Assembly: GCF_002943425.1 (NCBI RefSeq)
Contig: NZ_PTRA01000008.1
Coordinates: forward strand, 64,501 to 128,500
DNA length: 64,000 bases
Reading direction: 5' to 3'
Source: Siphonobacter curvatus
GTDB taxonomy: Bacteria; Bacteroidota; Bacteroidia; Cytophagales; Spirosomataceae
Part shown: in pieces, positions 34,970 to 43,653 of the stretch
Position numbering within the stretch: position 1 is the stretch's first letter
Layout of the letters: the number at the start of each line of letters is the position of its first letter
Notes under the pieces: generated by a model
Database searches by the model: none
Told to the model about the DNA's origin: nothing
Seen by the model: the letters and a program-made list of their open reading frames with translations, nothing else
Translations under genes and position numbers: made by a program

Positions 34970-35668
34970 ATGGAACAGTCACCCGACGAAAAACTGGAGC
35001 GTATCATCGAGGCCCGGATGAAACTCAAAGCCCGATTCGAAGAACGCATGAACAATACGCCGTCCATCGCTGACGAGCGGCCCCAGGGAAAGGGTCCAAC
35101 GAATCGCCACGGGATGCCGCAAGTCCCCGTTGGACAAACCATTACGCAAAAGTGGCCCGTACTGGATTTAGGTTATCATCCCGACATTTCACTGGATCGC
35201 TGGCGATTGACTATCGACGGTGAAGTAGAACATCCCGTCGTACTGAAATGGGAGGATTTCATGGCGTTGCCGCAAACCGAGGATACTTCCGATTTTCACT
35301 GCGTAACAACCTGGTCGAAGCTGGACATGGTCTGGAAAGGCGTTCGGCTCATGGATCTGGCGGCTCTGGTACAACCCAAGGAAACGGCTACGCATCTGTT
35401 GTGCTACGGCTACGATACCTACACCACGAACGTTTCGTTGGAAGAAGCTCTGAAACCCGACGTATTGCTAGCACATACCGTATACGACGAACCGCTCGCC
35501 CTTGAACACGGTGGTCCAGCCCGGATGATTACGCCCCAGCTGTACGCCTGGAAAGGATCGAAGTGGATCAAACGAATTCAGTTTTTACCGCAAAATAAAC
35601 TAGGTTTTTGGGAAGAGCGGGGATATTCCAATACGGCCTATCCCTGGCGTAACGACCGTTATAGCTGA
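34970..35668 (+). CDS. Sulfite-oxidase-like molybdopterin oxidoreductase
   Basis: A 232-aa protein of the sulfite oxidase/MsrP fold. The molybdenum-ligating Cys is in DFHCVTTWSKLDMVWKGV. GGPARMITPQLYAWKGSKWIKRIQFL is the C-terminal cofactor-binding region, and DRWRLTIDGEVEHPVVLKWEDFMALP is the family start. No Tat signal is visible, so it is probably cytosolic, unlike MsrP. The stop codon overlaps the start of the chagasin-like gene (TGATG). Substrate is unknown. Confidence 0.88.
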   Translation: MEQSPDEKLERIIEARMKLKARFEERMNNTPSIADERPQGKGPTNRHGMPQVPVGQTITQKWPVLDLGYHPDISLDRWRLTIDGEVEHPVVLKWEDFMALPQTEDTSDFHCVTTWSKLDMVWKGVRLMDLAALVQPKETATHLLCYGYDTYTTNVSLEEALKPDVLLAHTVYDEPLALEHGGPARMITPQLYAWKGSKWIKRIQFLPQNKLGFWEERGYSNTAYPWRNDRYS

Positions 35669-36015
35669 TGAAATACTGGAGCCTGATGGGAGCCTTACTG
35701 CTCCTGAGTGTAGGAGCCTGGGCTCAGGGTCCGGGTAGATTGACATTGGGGGTAGGAAATAGCCGTGAAATTCGTCTGGGAAGTAACCCTGAGATGGGTC
35801 ATCAATGGACCTACGCGTTGAGCGACTCAAGCATCGTGAAGATTACCAGTAAGTATCAGGCCAATAAGCCACCTCGCCCCGGTGCTGGCGGTGAACAGAT
35901 CTATACGGTTAAGGGCTTACGCCAAGGAACGACGCTGTGGATTCTTAACTACGTCCCCTCCGACCCTAAGCAAAAGCCCGCTCGTACGGTTCATTATCTG
36001 ATTACCGTACATTAA
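35668..36015 (+). CDS. Chagasin-like (inhibitor I42) domain, secreted
   Basis: A 115-aa protein with a signal peptide (MKYWSLMGALLLLSVGAWAQ). Two loops characteristic of the I42/chagasin fold are visible: NPEMGHQWTY (NPTTGYxW-like) and GAGGEQIYTVKGLRQGTTLWILNYV (GxGGxxxFxxKGLRxG). Chagasins inhibit papain-like cysteine proteases. Its ATG overlaps the stop of the molybdoenzyme gene, so the two are translationally coupled. The combination is unexpected, and the inhibitor function here is not demonstrated. Confidence 0.75.
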   Translation: MKYWSLMGALLLLSVGAWAQGPGRLTLGVGNSREIRLGSNPEMGHQWTYALSDSSIVKITSKYQANKPPRPGAGGEQIYTVKGLRQGTTLWILNYVPSDPKQKPARTVHYLITVH

Positions 36016-36050
36016 GGAATCGTGCTATTTTTCGTACCTTGCGGCCCCAA

Positions 36051-36069
36051 CCGAGCCGCTTTGGCTCGG
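36051..36069 (+). other. GC-rich hairpin in the psd leader
   Basis: CCGAGCC / GGCTCGG with a 5-nt GCTTT loop and no T tract. It lies between a TATTTTTC element near 36026 and the psd ATG at 36152. Confidence 0.45.
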
Positions 36070-36151
36070 GTATACCTAAGAAAAAAAGCTGATTCGCTGT
36101 TAAAGGGCGTACGAAAGCCCAGACAGTCAAAGTTTCTCAAGATTTAGCCCT

Positions 36152-36811
36152 ATGACCATCCACCGAGAAGGTATTGCTACGTTGTCCCTGGCTCTGGCCA
36201 TCTTGCTGGCCATTAATGCTACGATTGCCTACCTATTTCCAGCCCAGACTTTGACCCGTCAGGTCGTGATCGTGGTGAGTATCATTGTCTACTTAATCAT
36301 TTTACAGTTTTTCAGAAGCCCCCGCCGTAAAACGGTTCAGGATTCCAAGCATATTATTGCCCCGGCGGACGGAAAAGTAGTAGTGATTGAAGAAACGGTT
36401 GAAACGGAGTATTTCAACGGTCCCCGCCGACAGGTAAGTATCTTTATGTCGCCGATTAATGTGCACGTGAATCGTAGCCCGCTTTCCGGTATGGTCTCCT
36501 TTTTCAAGTATCATCCCGGAAAATACCTGGTAGCCTGGCATCCCAAGTCCTCAACGGAAAACGAACGTACGACCATCGTGGTGCGGCATGAATCCGGCGT
36601 AGAAGTTATGTTTCGTCAGATTGCCGGAGCTTTGGCCCGCCGCATTTGCTGGTACGTAAAAGAAGGCGACGCGGTCACGCAGGGCGAAGAATTTGGCTTC
36701 ATCAAGTTCGGTAGCCGGGTGGATATTTTTCTCCCCTTAGACGCTAAGATTCTGGTTAAACTAGGCGATAAACCCGTGTCTGGTCAAACGGTAATTGCCG
36801 AGCTAGCCTAG
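36152..36811 (+). CDS. psd: Phosphatidylserine decarboxylase
   Basis: A 219-aa pyruvoyl enzyme that makes phosphatidylethanolamine from phosphatidylserine. It is the short 'archaeal-type' family form. Two N-terminal membrane helices (TLSLALAILLAINATIAYLF, VVIVVSIIVYLIILQFF) precede the core. Self-cleavage is expected at Gly187-Ser188 in GFIKFGSRVDIFLP, where Ser188 becomes the pyruvoyl group. APADGKVVVIEE and PINVHVNRSPLSG are conserved. pssA is not adjacent in this window. Confidence 0.93.
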   Translation: MTIHREGIATLSLALAILLAINATIAYLFPAQTLTRQVVIVVSIIVYLIILQFFRSPRRKTVQDSKHIIAPADGKVVVIEETVETEYFNGPRRQVSIFMSPINVHVNRSPLSGMVSFFKYHPGKYLVAWHPKSSTENERTTIVVRHESGVEVMFRQIAGALARRICWYVKEGDAVTQGEEFGFIKFGSRVDIFLPLDAKILVKLGDKPVSGQTVIAELA

Positions 36812-36834
36812 TTTCGCTTTTCATATATTCCTCT

Positions 36835-36864
36835 AAAGAGCAGCTTTAGGCTGCTCTTTTTTTG
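36835..36864 (+). terminator. psd terminator
   Basis: AAAGAGCAGC (36835-36844) pairs with GCTGCTCTTT (36850-36859), 5-nt loop, followed by T residues. Confidence 0.88.
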
Positions 36865-37007
36865 TGCTTATGCCTGAAAAGTCGGGGTCTTAACGTTTTT
36901 TAAGTAAACTTTTTTGAAAAAACTTTTTTGCCTTTCCAACTTTCTGGTCTTCAAGAGGGTCCTTAGTATACCTTTCCTGTAAAAGCCAATTTTTAAAATG
37001 AATAGTT

Positions 37008-37391
37008 ATGAAACGCATACTCGCTCTGGGAGGGCTCTTGCTGGTGTTAGTATCCTGTGAAAAAGAGAAAATTTACCGGGATGACAGCGAGCGACTTCGT
37101 GGAATGGAGCAGGAGATCCTGGCCTTTATTCAGGACAAAGCCTGTCAGAACGAGCGAGTGTGCGGTAGTATTGCCTTTGGTAGCAAACCCTGCGGTGGCC
37201 CCTGGAAATATCTGGTGTATTCATTAAAAGCCGCCGACGTGGCCCGATTGGAAGAGAAAGTACAGAGCTACAATGAGTTAGAAAAAGAAGTAAATACCCG
37301 GGAAGGAAAAATCTCGGATTGCGTACAGGTAACTCCGGTAACGGTAGACTGCATCGATGGGCAATGCCTACCATATACAGTAAAGGACTGA
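37008..37391 (+). CDS. Cysteine-rich lipoprotein, unknown function
   Basis: A 127-aa protein with an SpII lipobox (LLVLVSC, Cys17). It has six or so further Cys (KACQNERVCG, SKPCGG, SDCVQ, VDCIDGQCLP) in a small soluble domain, probably disulfide-linked. I recognise no family. It leads a same-strand stretch of a propeller lipoprotein and two outer-membrane barrel genes, with a 126-bp gap to the next gene. Confidence 0.75.
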   Translation: MKRILALGGLLLVLVSCEKEKIYRDDSERLRGMEQEILAFIQDKACQNERVCGSIAFGSKPCGGPWKYLVYSLKAADVARLEEKVQSYNELEKEVNTREGKISDCVQVTPVTVDCIDGQCLPYTVKD

Positions 37392-37517
37392 TTGACAGGT
37401 AGGTAAGGTAAACCGGAAATCATCCAATAAAGAAGTAGTAATCGGCTGTTCCTGCTGGAGCAACCCGGATCGTCGCGTCTTTAACCCTTCATTCACCTTA
37501 TATCCTACGACTACTCG

Positions 37518-38843
37518 ATGAAAAAGCCTCTACTCGTATGTATTCTGGCGGCGTTTGGCCTTAGCTCCTGTGAAGACCAGTGCCAGCAAACCCGTGTATA
37601 CCGCCAGCTTTCTCCCTTTCAGGTTTCCTTGAGTGAATTACGCCAGAATGGGGTAGCCATTCAGGAAGCTACGGGTTTAGAAAATCCTGGCAAAATCTAC
37701 GCCAAGGATAACTTCCTCTTCATCAATGAAGTAAAAAAGGGAATTCACATCATTGACAATACGGACCCGGCCCACCCCGTCAATGTATCCTTTATTCGTA
37801 TTTTGGGTAATGCCGATATGGCAGTGAAAGGAAACACGCTGTATGCCGACAGTTATACGGACTTCCTGGTTTTTGATATCTCCAATCCCCGGCAACCGCT
37901 CCAACTGCAACGGATTACGAATGCTTTTCAGAGCGGTATGGTAGAAGGAATTAGCTGGTCTACAAACGCGGTGAATTGGGGAAACACGCAGCAGGAGGCT
38001 ACGACGATTATCGATTATACCCCTAACCTAGTCACTCAGGTGACGGAAACGGACTGCGAAGGCAATACAACGAATCCAGGGGGTTGGGGCGGCTGGATGA
38101 ATTTCGCTTCGTCTTCCATGTATTCCGATAGTAAAAGTTCCGGAGGAGGTCAGGGCAGTGGTACGGGTGGCTCAATGGCTCGTTTTGCCATTGTGAATAA
38201 TATTCTGTACGCCGTTACGAACCAGCATATGCAGCTTTTCGACATTACGCAACCTAAAAATCCGCAAAAGGGCAATGTCGTTACGCTAGGCTGGGGCATT
38301 GAAACCATCTATCCGTATAAAGACCGCCTGTACGTAGGTTCTACAACGGGTATGCACATTCTTTCCAATGCCGATCCGAATAATCCCGTTCGCGTATCTA
38401 CGCTAAGCCACGTGCGAGCCTGCGATCCGGTGGTAGTACACGATACGTATGCTTTTGTGACCTTACGGGCTCAGCAGGGCAGTGCAATGTGTGGACCGGC
38501 CCAGAACAATCAACTGGATGTAATCGACGTCTCGAACATGTATAGCCCAAAACTACTGAAAAGCTTTCCCATGCAGGAGCCTTACGGACTGGGCGTGGAT
38601 CACCCAACCCTGTTCGTTTGCGAAGGCAAGTACGGCCTGAAAAGCTATGATGTGAGTGATCCTTTACAACTGGATAAGAAATTGCTCAACCACTTCAAGG
38701 GCATGGATGCGTACGACGTAATTCCGCTCAGTACCCAAGTGCTGATGCTGATTGGAAAGGATGGTTTCTATCAGTACGATTACAGCAATCGAAACAATCC
38801 CAAACTGATAAGCAAAATTCCCGTACGACGTAAAGACCTCTAA
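37518..38843 (+). CDS. Lipoprotein with LVIVD-type beta-propeller
   Basis: A 441-aa SpII lipoprotein (FGLSSC, Cys18). About seven copies of an LVIVD-like repeat (for example GIHIIDNTDPAHPVNV, FLVFDISNPRQPLQL, MQLFDITQPKNPQKG, LDVIDVSNMYSPKLL, LKSYDVSDPLQLDKK) predict a seven-bladed propeller. A Gly/Ser-rich linker lies near residue 210. Its partner is unknown. It is followed 8 bp later by the first outer-membrane barrel gene. Confidence 0.82.
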   Translation: MKKPLLVCILAAFGLSSCEDQCQQTRVYRQLSPFQVSLSELRQNGVAIQEATGLENPGKIYAKDNFLFINEVKKGIHIIDNTDPAHPVNVSFIRILGNADMAVKGNTLYADSYTDFLVFDISNPRQPLQLQRITNAFQSGMVEGISWSTNAVNWGNTQQEATTIIDYTPNLVTQVTETDCEGNTTNPGGWGGWMNFASSSMYSDSKSSGGGQGSGTGGSMARFAIVNNILYAVTNQHMQLFDITQPKNPQKGNVVTLGWGIETIYPYKDRLYVGSTTGMHILSNADPNNPVRVSTLSHVRACDPVVVHDTYAFVTLRAQQGSAMCGPAQNNQLDVIDVSNMYSPKLLKSFPMQEPYGLGVDHPTLFVCEGKYGLKSYDVSDPLQLDKKLLNHFKGMDAYDVIPLSTQVLMLIGKDGFYQYDYSNRNNPKLISKIPVRRKDL

Positions 38844-38851
38844 TTAGCCTT

Positions 38852-39601
38852 ATGAAACATTTAGTGTGGCTAGTACTGCTAACTACTGGGTTTGCTCAGG
38901 GGCAGACGAATCAGTTGTACCTACGCGGCGGCTTGAGCCGATCGCACTTTACGGGAGAAAGTGCGTCTTCAAAAACGCAACTCTGGACGAGTAATGAAAT
39001 GATAAATCCTGGCAGTTGGCCGCCTAAAACGACCTACGCAACCAACTTTCTAGGACGTAGATTTCAATCCGGATTTATGGGCGGTTTGGGCTGGCGGCAT
39101 CGGTTGAGTACGCACTGGGCCTTTCGTACGGAGCTGAATTACGAACAAGCCGGGGGAAGAATTGATCCATTGCGAAATACGCCAATGAAACAGATCGCCT
39201 ACGGTCCACCGATTCGTTTCCTCCGGGATCTCATCAGCCTGCCCCTAGTGGCCGAATACAGTCAGTCCCTGAGTCCCCGCTGGCGGCTCTATGGATTCGC
39301 AGGACTACAAATAGCGTATCAATTAAAGGCTTTGGAAAAAGGAAGAATTGACGAACCCTGGAGGTCCAGTCTGCCTACATTTTACGAATACACGTATAAC
39401 CGGAATGAAACCTACCGACAGACGGATTTCGGCGGCCTTCTGGGCCTGGGTACGCAGGGCGAATGGTTTGGTCAGCAGGTAGGCTTGGAAATTCGGTACC
39501 AGACGGGTTTGTTAAATGTGGTTAGTCCCACCATGACCGGAAAGCAACGGGGTCGTATGGAATTCTTTCAGGCCTCTGTTCTTTACTACTTACCCTTATG
39601 A
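38852..39601 (+). CDS. Outer-membrane beta-barrel protein (PorT-like)
   Basis: A 249-aa protein with a signal peptide (MKHLVWLVLLTTGFAQGQ). Alternating aromatic strands (FMGGLGWRHRLSTHWAFRTELNYE, WRLYGFAGLQIAYQL) and a C-terminal strand ending in a hydrophobic residue are typical of 8-stranded outer-membrane barrels (OMP_b-brl/PorT family). It overlaps the next barrel gene by 4 nt (ATGA), indicating coupling. Confidence 0.8.
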   Translation: MKHLVWLVLLTTGFAQGQTNQLYLRGGLSRSHFTGESASSKTQLWTSNEMINPGSWPPKTTYATNFLGRRFQSGFMGGLGWRHRLSTHWAFRTELNYEQAGGRIDPLRNTPMKQIAYGPPIRFLRDLISLPLVAEYSQSLSPRWRLYGFAGLQIAYQLKALEKGRIDEPWRSSLPTFYEYTYNRNETYRQTDFGGLLGLGTQGEWFGQQVGLEIRYQTGLLNVVSPTMTGKQRGRMEFFQASVLYYLPL

Positions 39602-40149
39602 AGCAAATTCTATTCTTTATCCTGTTGAGTAGCTCCGTGTATGCTCAGGTGAACCAACGCCGGGGGTATACGAACCATACGGAGATGGGTATATTACTGG
39701 GCCGGGTAGCGTTCAACAACCAGCCGGCCATAAGCAAAGCCAGTTTTTCAGCACTGACTTTTAACGGATACCGATTCATTCCCGCTTTGGCCGTAGGACT
39801 CACGGTCGGCGTGGATGCGTATCGAACGCAAATGATTGTACCGCTATCGCTCGGGTTACGGGGCGATTTCCTGAAAAATCAAAAAGTGACGCCTTTTTAC
39901 GCTATTGACGTCGGCAAGGGCATGACTGGGCTGATCAAAAACAACACGCTTTCCTATAAGCGAGGCGGTCTTCACCTGAACCCGGCTTTGGGCTTACGCT
40001 TTGCTACGGGAGGCGGTTCGAGTTTGAGCTGGAGTGTAGGGTACAAACGTCAGTTGTTATCCAGCGGTACCGAAAACGGCTACGGCGAAGGCGTATACTA
40101 TGATTATGCGTACAATCGCTTCTCGATGCGAATGGGAATGAGCTTTTGA
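39598..40149 (+). CDS. Small outer-membrane beta-barrel protein
   Basis: A 183-aa protein with a signal peptide (MKQILFFILLSSSVYAQ). Repeated beta strands GLTVGVDAYRTQMIVPLSLGLRG and YDYAYNRFSMRMGMSF, with a terminal Phe, mark an outer-membrane barrel. It is coupled to the preceding barrel gene and presumably works with the propeller lipoprotein; this functional link is inference. Confidence 0.78.
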   Translation: MKQILFFILLSSSVYAQVNQRRGYTNHTEMGILLGRVAFNNQPAISKASFSALTFNGYRFIPALAVGLTVGVDAYRTQMIVPLSLGLRGDFLKNQKVTPFYAIDVGKGMTGLIKNNTLSYKRGGLHLNPALGLRFATGGGSSLSWSVGYKRQLLSSGTENGYGEGVYYDYAYNRFSMRMGMSF

Positions 40150-40212
40150 ATCGAAAAGAGCCGGTTTACGCCGGTTCCTGTTGACTTTTTATTTGGTGTT
40201 AAGGCGAACAAG

Positions 40213-40236
40213 CCCGGAGTCTTTGCTCCGGGTTTT
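40213..40236 (+). terminator. Terminator after the barrel genes
   Basis: CCCGGAG (40213-40219) pairs with CTCCGGG (40226-40232), followed by TTTTG. It may also serve the convergent peptidase gene. Confidence 0.7.
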
Positions 40237-40243
40237 GTATTGC

Positions 40244-41701
40244 TTACCAGCGCCATTCTTTGCCGAGCATAAGTTCGTCCTTCAAACCCTGTTTTTCCAG
40301 AAACGCTTTCGTTTGTTCAAAAGTAAGTTTACGAGCGGGTAGTTCGGGTGCATTCGCCAGGGCGTACAACATCATGGCCGTGTAGCGAACCGTATTACGC
40401 AAGCCTTCTTTATCCACTTTATCAAACGTATCCAGATTGGTGTGGTAGGTACGACCTACCGTTGGTGGTAAATGACCTAGCGGCGTTAGCGTCGGAATAC
40501 CTTCCAGCATAAAAGGCTGATGATCGGAATGTAAACCGGCCCGATTCATGATTTCATTTTTATAGTTGGGCTCTACGGCCTGAATCTGAGTGCCTATCTG
40601 GTTGCAAAAAGCTTCCATGGCGTCCCAGCCAGAAATATTCATCCCGGAAGGCTGATTGGTCATATCCAGATTAATCATGTATTGAATGCGGTCCAGCGTA
40701 TTGGTCTGTTTGGCGGTCTTCACGTAGGCTTTAGATCCTAGCAATCCCTGCTCTTCACCCATGAATAAAACGAACTCTATCGTCCGGCGGGGCTTCAGGT
40801 TGAGTTTTTTCAGCGTACGGGCAATGTCCATAATCGCAAAGGATCCCAGGCCGTTGTCAATAGCTCCCGTAGCCAGATCCCAGCTGTCGAGGTGGGCTCC
40901 GATGACGATTTTATCTTTACTTCTTCCCTTGAGTGTCGCTACGATGTTTCGGGCCTGTACCTTCCGACTGTGGTTTCGCATCTCAACCAGAGCCATGAGT
41001 TTTTCTTCCGTCATCCATTCCCGAATCCGCTGACCGCTTTCCAGCGAAATACAAACGGCTGGAATGGGAATCAACGAACCGGTTACGGAAGCAGTACCCG
41101 TTAGCAGTACATTTCCCGGAACGGTATTCACCATCACAATACCCGCGGCTCCGTACCGAGTGGCTAGAGCTGTTTTTTCCGAGCGGTGCAGATTTTTCGT
41201 TCCTGGAGCGGCTCCCAGTAATCCAAGGTTAGTCAATACCACCCGACCCGAGATGCGGGCTTTCTGAGCTTCAAAATCGGCTTCCAGACCATTGCCAACG
41301 TCAACAAGATCCGCACTTACATTTGCCTCCAGAGGGGAATGAGCCAGAGCTACGACGGGAATGTCCTGAAAATTGTCGCTTTTGCGGGGAGCAATGGCCA
41401 GGGTTACCGTATCACGACTCCAGGCTTCCAGATCGAAAGGCTGGTAAGACACGTCACGAAAGCCGTAACTTCTGAGTAGATCGTACGCATAGGTTTCCGC
41501 TTTTTGCCCGTTAGGACTACCCGTAAGCCGATGTCCGATTAAACGAGTAGCCTCACCCAGTTTCTCGTAAGCCTGAGAACGCTCGTCAACTTCACTATTG
41601 ATTCGGCTAAATACGCTACCAAGCTCATCGGGAAGAAGAGTTGAGGTGAGACAAGCCAGCACCACTGCGACCAAGGCGTAGCGGTATAAAGGGGATTTCA
41701 T
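40244..41701 (-). CDS. Secreted M28-family zinc aminopeptidase
   Basis: A 485-aa protein from the ATG at 41701 with an N-terminal signal or anchor (YRYALVAVVLACLTSTLL). A PA domain is followed by the M28 core: GAHLDSWDLATGAIDNGLG (His and Asp ligands), FMGEEQGLLGSKAYV (catalytic Glu), INLDMT and HSDHQPFM. Such enzymes act on exported peptides in the periplasm or outside. The longer frame starts with a TTG at 41719 and is not needed. Confidence 0.9.
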   Translation of the reverse strand: MKSPLYRYALVAVVLACLTSTLLPDELGSVFSRINSEVDERSQAYEKLGEATRLIGHRLTGSPNGQKAETYAYDLLRSYGFRDVSYQPFDLEAWSRDTVTLAIAPRKSDNFQDIPVVALAHSPLEANVSADLVDVGNGLEADFEAQKARISGRVVLTNLGLLGAAPGTKNLHRSEKTALATRYGAAGIVMVNTVPGNVLLTGTASVTGSLIPIPAVCISLESGQRIREWMTEEKLMALVEMRNHSRKVQARNIVATLKGRSKDKIVIGAHLDSWDLATGAIDNGLGSFAIMDIARTLKKLNLKPRRTIEFVLFMGEEQGLLGSKAYVKTAKQTNTLDRIQYMINLDMTNQPSGMNISGWDAMEAFCNQIGTQIQAVEPNYKNEIMNRAGLHSDHQPFMLEGIPTLTPLGHLPPTVGRTYHTNLDTFDKVDKEGLRNTVRYTAMMLYALANAPELPARKLTFEQTKAFLEKQGLKDELMLGKEWRW

Positions 41702-41883
41702 CGTGGGTATACAGTTCAATCGTTAAGGAATGAGAGTAGGCTTGTGACAAAAACCGTGCTTGCGGATAGGAAAGTTCACTGATTTGCTCCCATGGACGAA
41801 CAAAAATAAACATTACAACTAGCTTATACAGAGGTTTGAAGGCGATTATCAAAAATAAATTTTCAAAAAAAGCAAGCAAAATC

Positions 41884-41914
41884 TTGACGAGGGCACCTGT
41901 TTATGCTACTTTTG
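41884..41914 (+). promoter_or_regulatory. tRNA-Leu promoter
   Basis: TTG at 41884-41886, 20-nt spacer, TACTTTTG at 41907-41914. A good Bacteroidota promoter 19 nt before the mature tRNA. Confidence 0.75.
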
Positions 41915-41933
41915 CAATCCCAAAGCCAAAGAT

Positions 41934-42020
41934 ACCGAAGTGGTGGAATTGGTAGACACGCACGTTTCAGGGGCGTGTGTCTTTACGGACATGCGGGTTC
42001 GAGTCCCGCCTTCGGTACCA
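41934..42020 (+). tRNA. tRNA-Leu (anticodon CAG)
   Basis: An 87-nt class II tRNA. Acceptor stem ACCGAAG pairs with CTTCGGT, followed by A and an encoded CCA. The D arm has GTGGAATTGGTAGACAC. The anticodon stem CACGT/GCGTG holds the 7-nt loop TTCAGGG (CAG, reading CUG). The variable arm TGTCTTTACGGACA is long, and the T arm is GCGGGTTCGAGTCCCGC. A terminator follows. No other tRNA is visible in the window. Confidence 0.93.
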
Positions 42021-42025
42021 CTTTA

Positions 42026-42060
42026 CGAAAAGCCCGCTTCAAGCGGGCTTTTCGTTTTTT
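42026..42060 (+). terminator. tRNA-Leu terminator
   Basis: CGAAAAGCCCGCTT pairs with AAGCGGGCTTTTCG, then six T. Confidence 0.9.
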
Positions 42061-42087
42061 ATGCCTCTTCTTTGACACAATAAAAAA

Positions 42088-42110
42088 GCTGTCAGCGAGA
42101 AGCTGACAGC
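42088..42110 (-). terminator. mqo terminator
   Basis: GCTGTCAGC (42088-42096) pairs with GCTGACAGC (42102-42110); on the minus strand the stem is followed by a T tract. Confidence 0.85.
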
Positions 42111-42141
42111 CTAGTATACGTACTGCGTTAAAGACGTCTTT

Positions 42142-43653
42142 CTATACTTCTACCCCATTTAACCCTAAAGCACGAGCCGTCCGATCGCGGGATTTTTCCA
42201 GTAGAGCCGCATCTTTAGCTAGCGATTTTCCGTAGGAAGGAATCATTTCGCGTAGCTTTGACTGCCAAGCTTCGGAGCTTGATTTTTCAGCGAAACAACG
42301 CTTGAGTAAATCCAGCATGATAGCAACGGACGTGGAAGCCCCCGGAGAAGCTCCTAACAGGGCAGCAATAGAGCCGTCAGCGGCACTAACGACCTCCGTA
42401 CCAAATTCCAGAATTCCGCCCTTTTTGGGGTCTTTTTTAATCACCTGTACCCGTTGACCAGCCACTTCGAGTTTCCAGTCTTCCAGGCGGGCCGAGGGCA
42501 TATAATCTTTAAGAGCGTTCAGACGATCTTCCGGTGACTGACGCACCTGATCGATCAGATACTTGGTCAGCGGAATATTCTGAATACCTGCCGCCATCAT
42601 GGGGCCAATGTTGTTCAGCTTGATTGATTTGGGTAAATCAAGGTACGAACCATTCTTCAAAAACTTCGTTGAGAAGCCAGCGTAAGGTCCGAAAAGCAAT
42701 GCTTTCTTTCCATCAATCACCCGCGTATCCAGGTGAGGCACCGACATCGGAGGCGAACCAACGGCTGCTTTGCCGTATACTTTAGCCTGGTGACGTTCGA
42801 TAATGGCCGGATCTGTACAAACCAGCCACTGACCGCTTACGGGGAATCCACCGAAGCCTTTTCCTTCCTTGATTCCTGATTTTTCGAGTAAGTGTAGCGA
42901 ACCGCCACCCGCTCCAATGAATACGAAAGGCGTCAGTAAGTCACGCTTTTTACCACTCTTCCGGTTTTTTACCTCCACTTTCCAGCGACCGTCGCGTTGG
43001 CGATCAATATCGCGAACTTCATGATTGAGTGAAAGTGATATGCCAGGCAAACCTTTCAAATAGTTAAAGATACGCCGGGTAAGTTCACCAAAATTGACAT
43101 CGGTACCAATGTCCATTCGGGTAGCGGCGATTTTTTCATTCGGGTCACGCCCTTCAGTGATAAGCGGAGCCCACTCGCCGATCTCTGCAGGATCTTCGGA
43201 GTATAGCATACCCTTGAAGAGGTGATTCTTCGTCAGGGCCTGATACCGTTTCTTCAGGTAATCCACATTGTCATTCCCCCAGACAAAACTCATGTGCGGT
43301 GTATTGACAATGAAGTCCTGCGGTGAAGTAACAATATTTTTTTCCACTAAATACGCCCAGAATTCGCGAGATAATTCAAACGACTCGGCAATCTTAATGG
43401 CTTTGTTAATTTCAACGGAACCGTCGGGTTTTTGCGGGGTATAGTTCAATTCGCAGAAGGCCGAGTGACCCGTACCCGCGTTGTTCCAGGCATCGGAACT
43501 CTCCGCAGTCACTACATCCAGGCGTTCAAAGATTTCAATCGTCAGGTCGGGTTGTAATTCTTTGAGCATCATCCCCAGGGTGGCACTCATAATCCCGGCA
43601 CCAATCAATACGACGTCAGGGTCATTATTTACAGATTTTTTACTGGTATTCAT
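42142..43653 (-). CDS. mqo: Malate:quinone oxidoreductase
   Basis: A 503-aa peripheral membrane FAD enzyme that oxidises malate and reduces quinone, feeding the respiratory chain. The FAD motif VVLIGAGIMSATLGMMLKELQP is at the N-terminus, followed by the family segments SSDAWNNAGTGHSAFCELNYTP and GAGGGSLHLLEKSGI, and the C-terminal LGASPGASTSVAIMLDLL. Length and motifs are those of MQO rather than L-2-hydroxyglutarate dehydrogenase. It is monocistronic. Confidence 0.95.
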   Translation of the reverse strand: MNTSKKSVNNDPDVVLIGAGIMSATLGMMLKELQPDLTIEIFERLDVVTAESSDAWNNAGTGHSAFCELNYTPQKPDGSVEINKAIKIAESFELSREFWAYLVEKNIVTSPQDFIVNTPHMSFVWGNDNVDYLKKRYQALTKNHLFKGMLYSEDPAEIGEWAPLITEGRDPNEKIAATRMDIGTDVNFGELTRRIFNYLKGLPGISLSLNHEVRDIDRQRDGRWKVEVKNRKSGKKRDLLTPFVFIGAGGGSLHLLEKSGIKEGKGFGGFPVSGQWLVCTDPAIIERHQAKVYGKAAVGSPPMSVPHLDTRVIDGKKALLFGPYAGFSTKFLKNGSYLDLPKSIKLNNIGPMMAAGIQNIPLTKYLIDQVRQSPEDRLNALKDYMPSARLEDWKLEVAGQRVQVIKKDPKKGGILEFGTEVVSAADGSIAALLGASPGASTSVAIMLDLLKRCFAEKSSSEAWQSKLREMIPSYGKSLAKDAALLEKSRDRTARALGLNGVEV

